Source: an uncultured Blautia sp.
Lineage (GTDB): Bacteria > Bacillota > Clostridia > Lachnospirales > Lachnospiraceae
Direction of reading: 5' to 3'
DNA length: 7,511 bases
Assembly: GCA_934402155.1 (NCBI GenBank)
Contig: CAKRTP010000086.1
Coordinates: 1-7,511, forward strand
The translations under genes and the position numbers were made by a program. This document shows positions 7,497 through 7,511 of this stretch, in pieces (the stretch's first letter is position 1; the number at the start of each line of letters is the position of its first letter). Below the pieces are notes generated by a model that ran no database searches, was not told the origin of the DNA, and saw only the letters and a list, made by a program, of their open reading frames with translations.

Positions 7497-7511
7497 AAAA
7501 CTGTAAAAATC

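Overview
This window looks like chromosome from a low-to-moderate GC Firmicute of the Clostridia, most plausibly a gut Lachnospiraceae (Blautia/Roseburia-like). That is an inference from strong GGAGG ribosome binding sites, codon use, the pth-mfd gene pair, and a lipoprotein foldase with an acidic, Thr/Glu/Ala/Pro-rich linker. All five genes are on the + strand. I see no RNA genes, mobile elements or CRISPR array.

Bases 1-1881 hold a metal-handling module of two G3E (CobW/COG0523) family GTPase-like proteins. The first is cut by the left window edge. It carries a very large His/Cys metal-binding insert built from four near-identical 60-bp tandem repeats. The second has a G3E-like P-loop domain joined to a C-terminal domain that resembles the C-terminal part of DUF1980/TIGR03943 (YcgQ-type) proteins. 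That domain is normally found with a permease partner, so this is an unusual and little-described architecture.

Bases 1905-5800 hold two housekeeping genes: pth (peptidyl-tRNA hydrolase) and mfd (transcription-repair coupling factor). They overlap by 4 bases (ATGA), which suggests translational coupling. Gaps of 21 and 23 bases separate the GTPase genes and pth, so the first four genes probably share one transcript.

A 151-base gap (5801-5951) follows mfd. It contains a good sigma-A-type promoter (TTGCCC-17-TATACT) and a strong ribosome binding site. These serve the last gene (5952-7496), a secreted lipoprotein foldase. It combines a SurA/PrsA-like N-terminal region, a parvulin-like domain that seems to lack its active-site histidines and carries an acidic insert, a disordered linker with a 36-bp tandem repeat, and a C-terminal FKBP-type peptidyl-prolyl isomerase domain with most of its key residues.

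The best candidates for something undescribed are the GTPase pair (repeat-built metal-binding insert plus GTPase-DUF1980-like fusion) and the lipoprotein that appears to have moved its isomerase activity from a parvulin to an FKBP domain.
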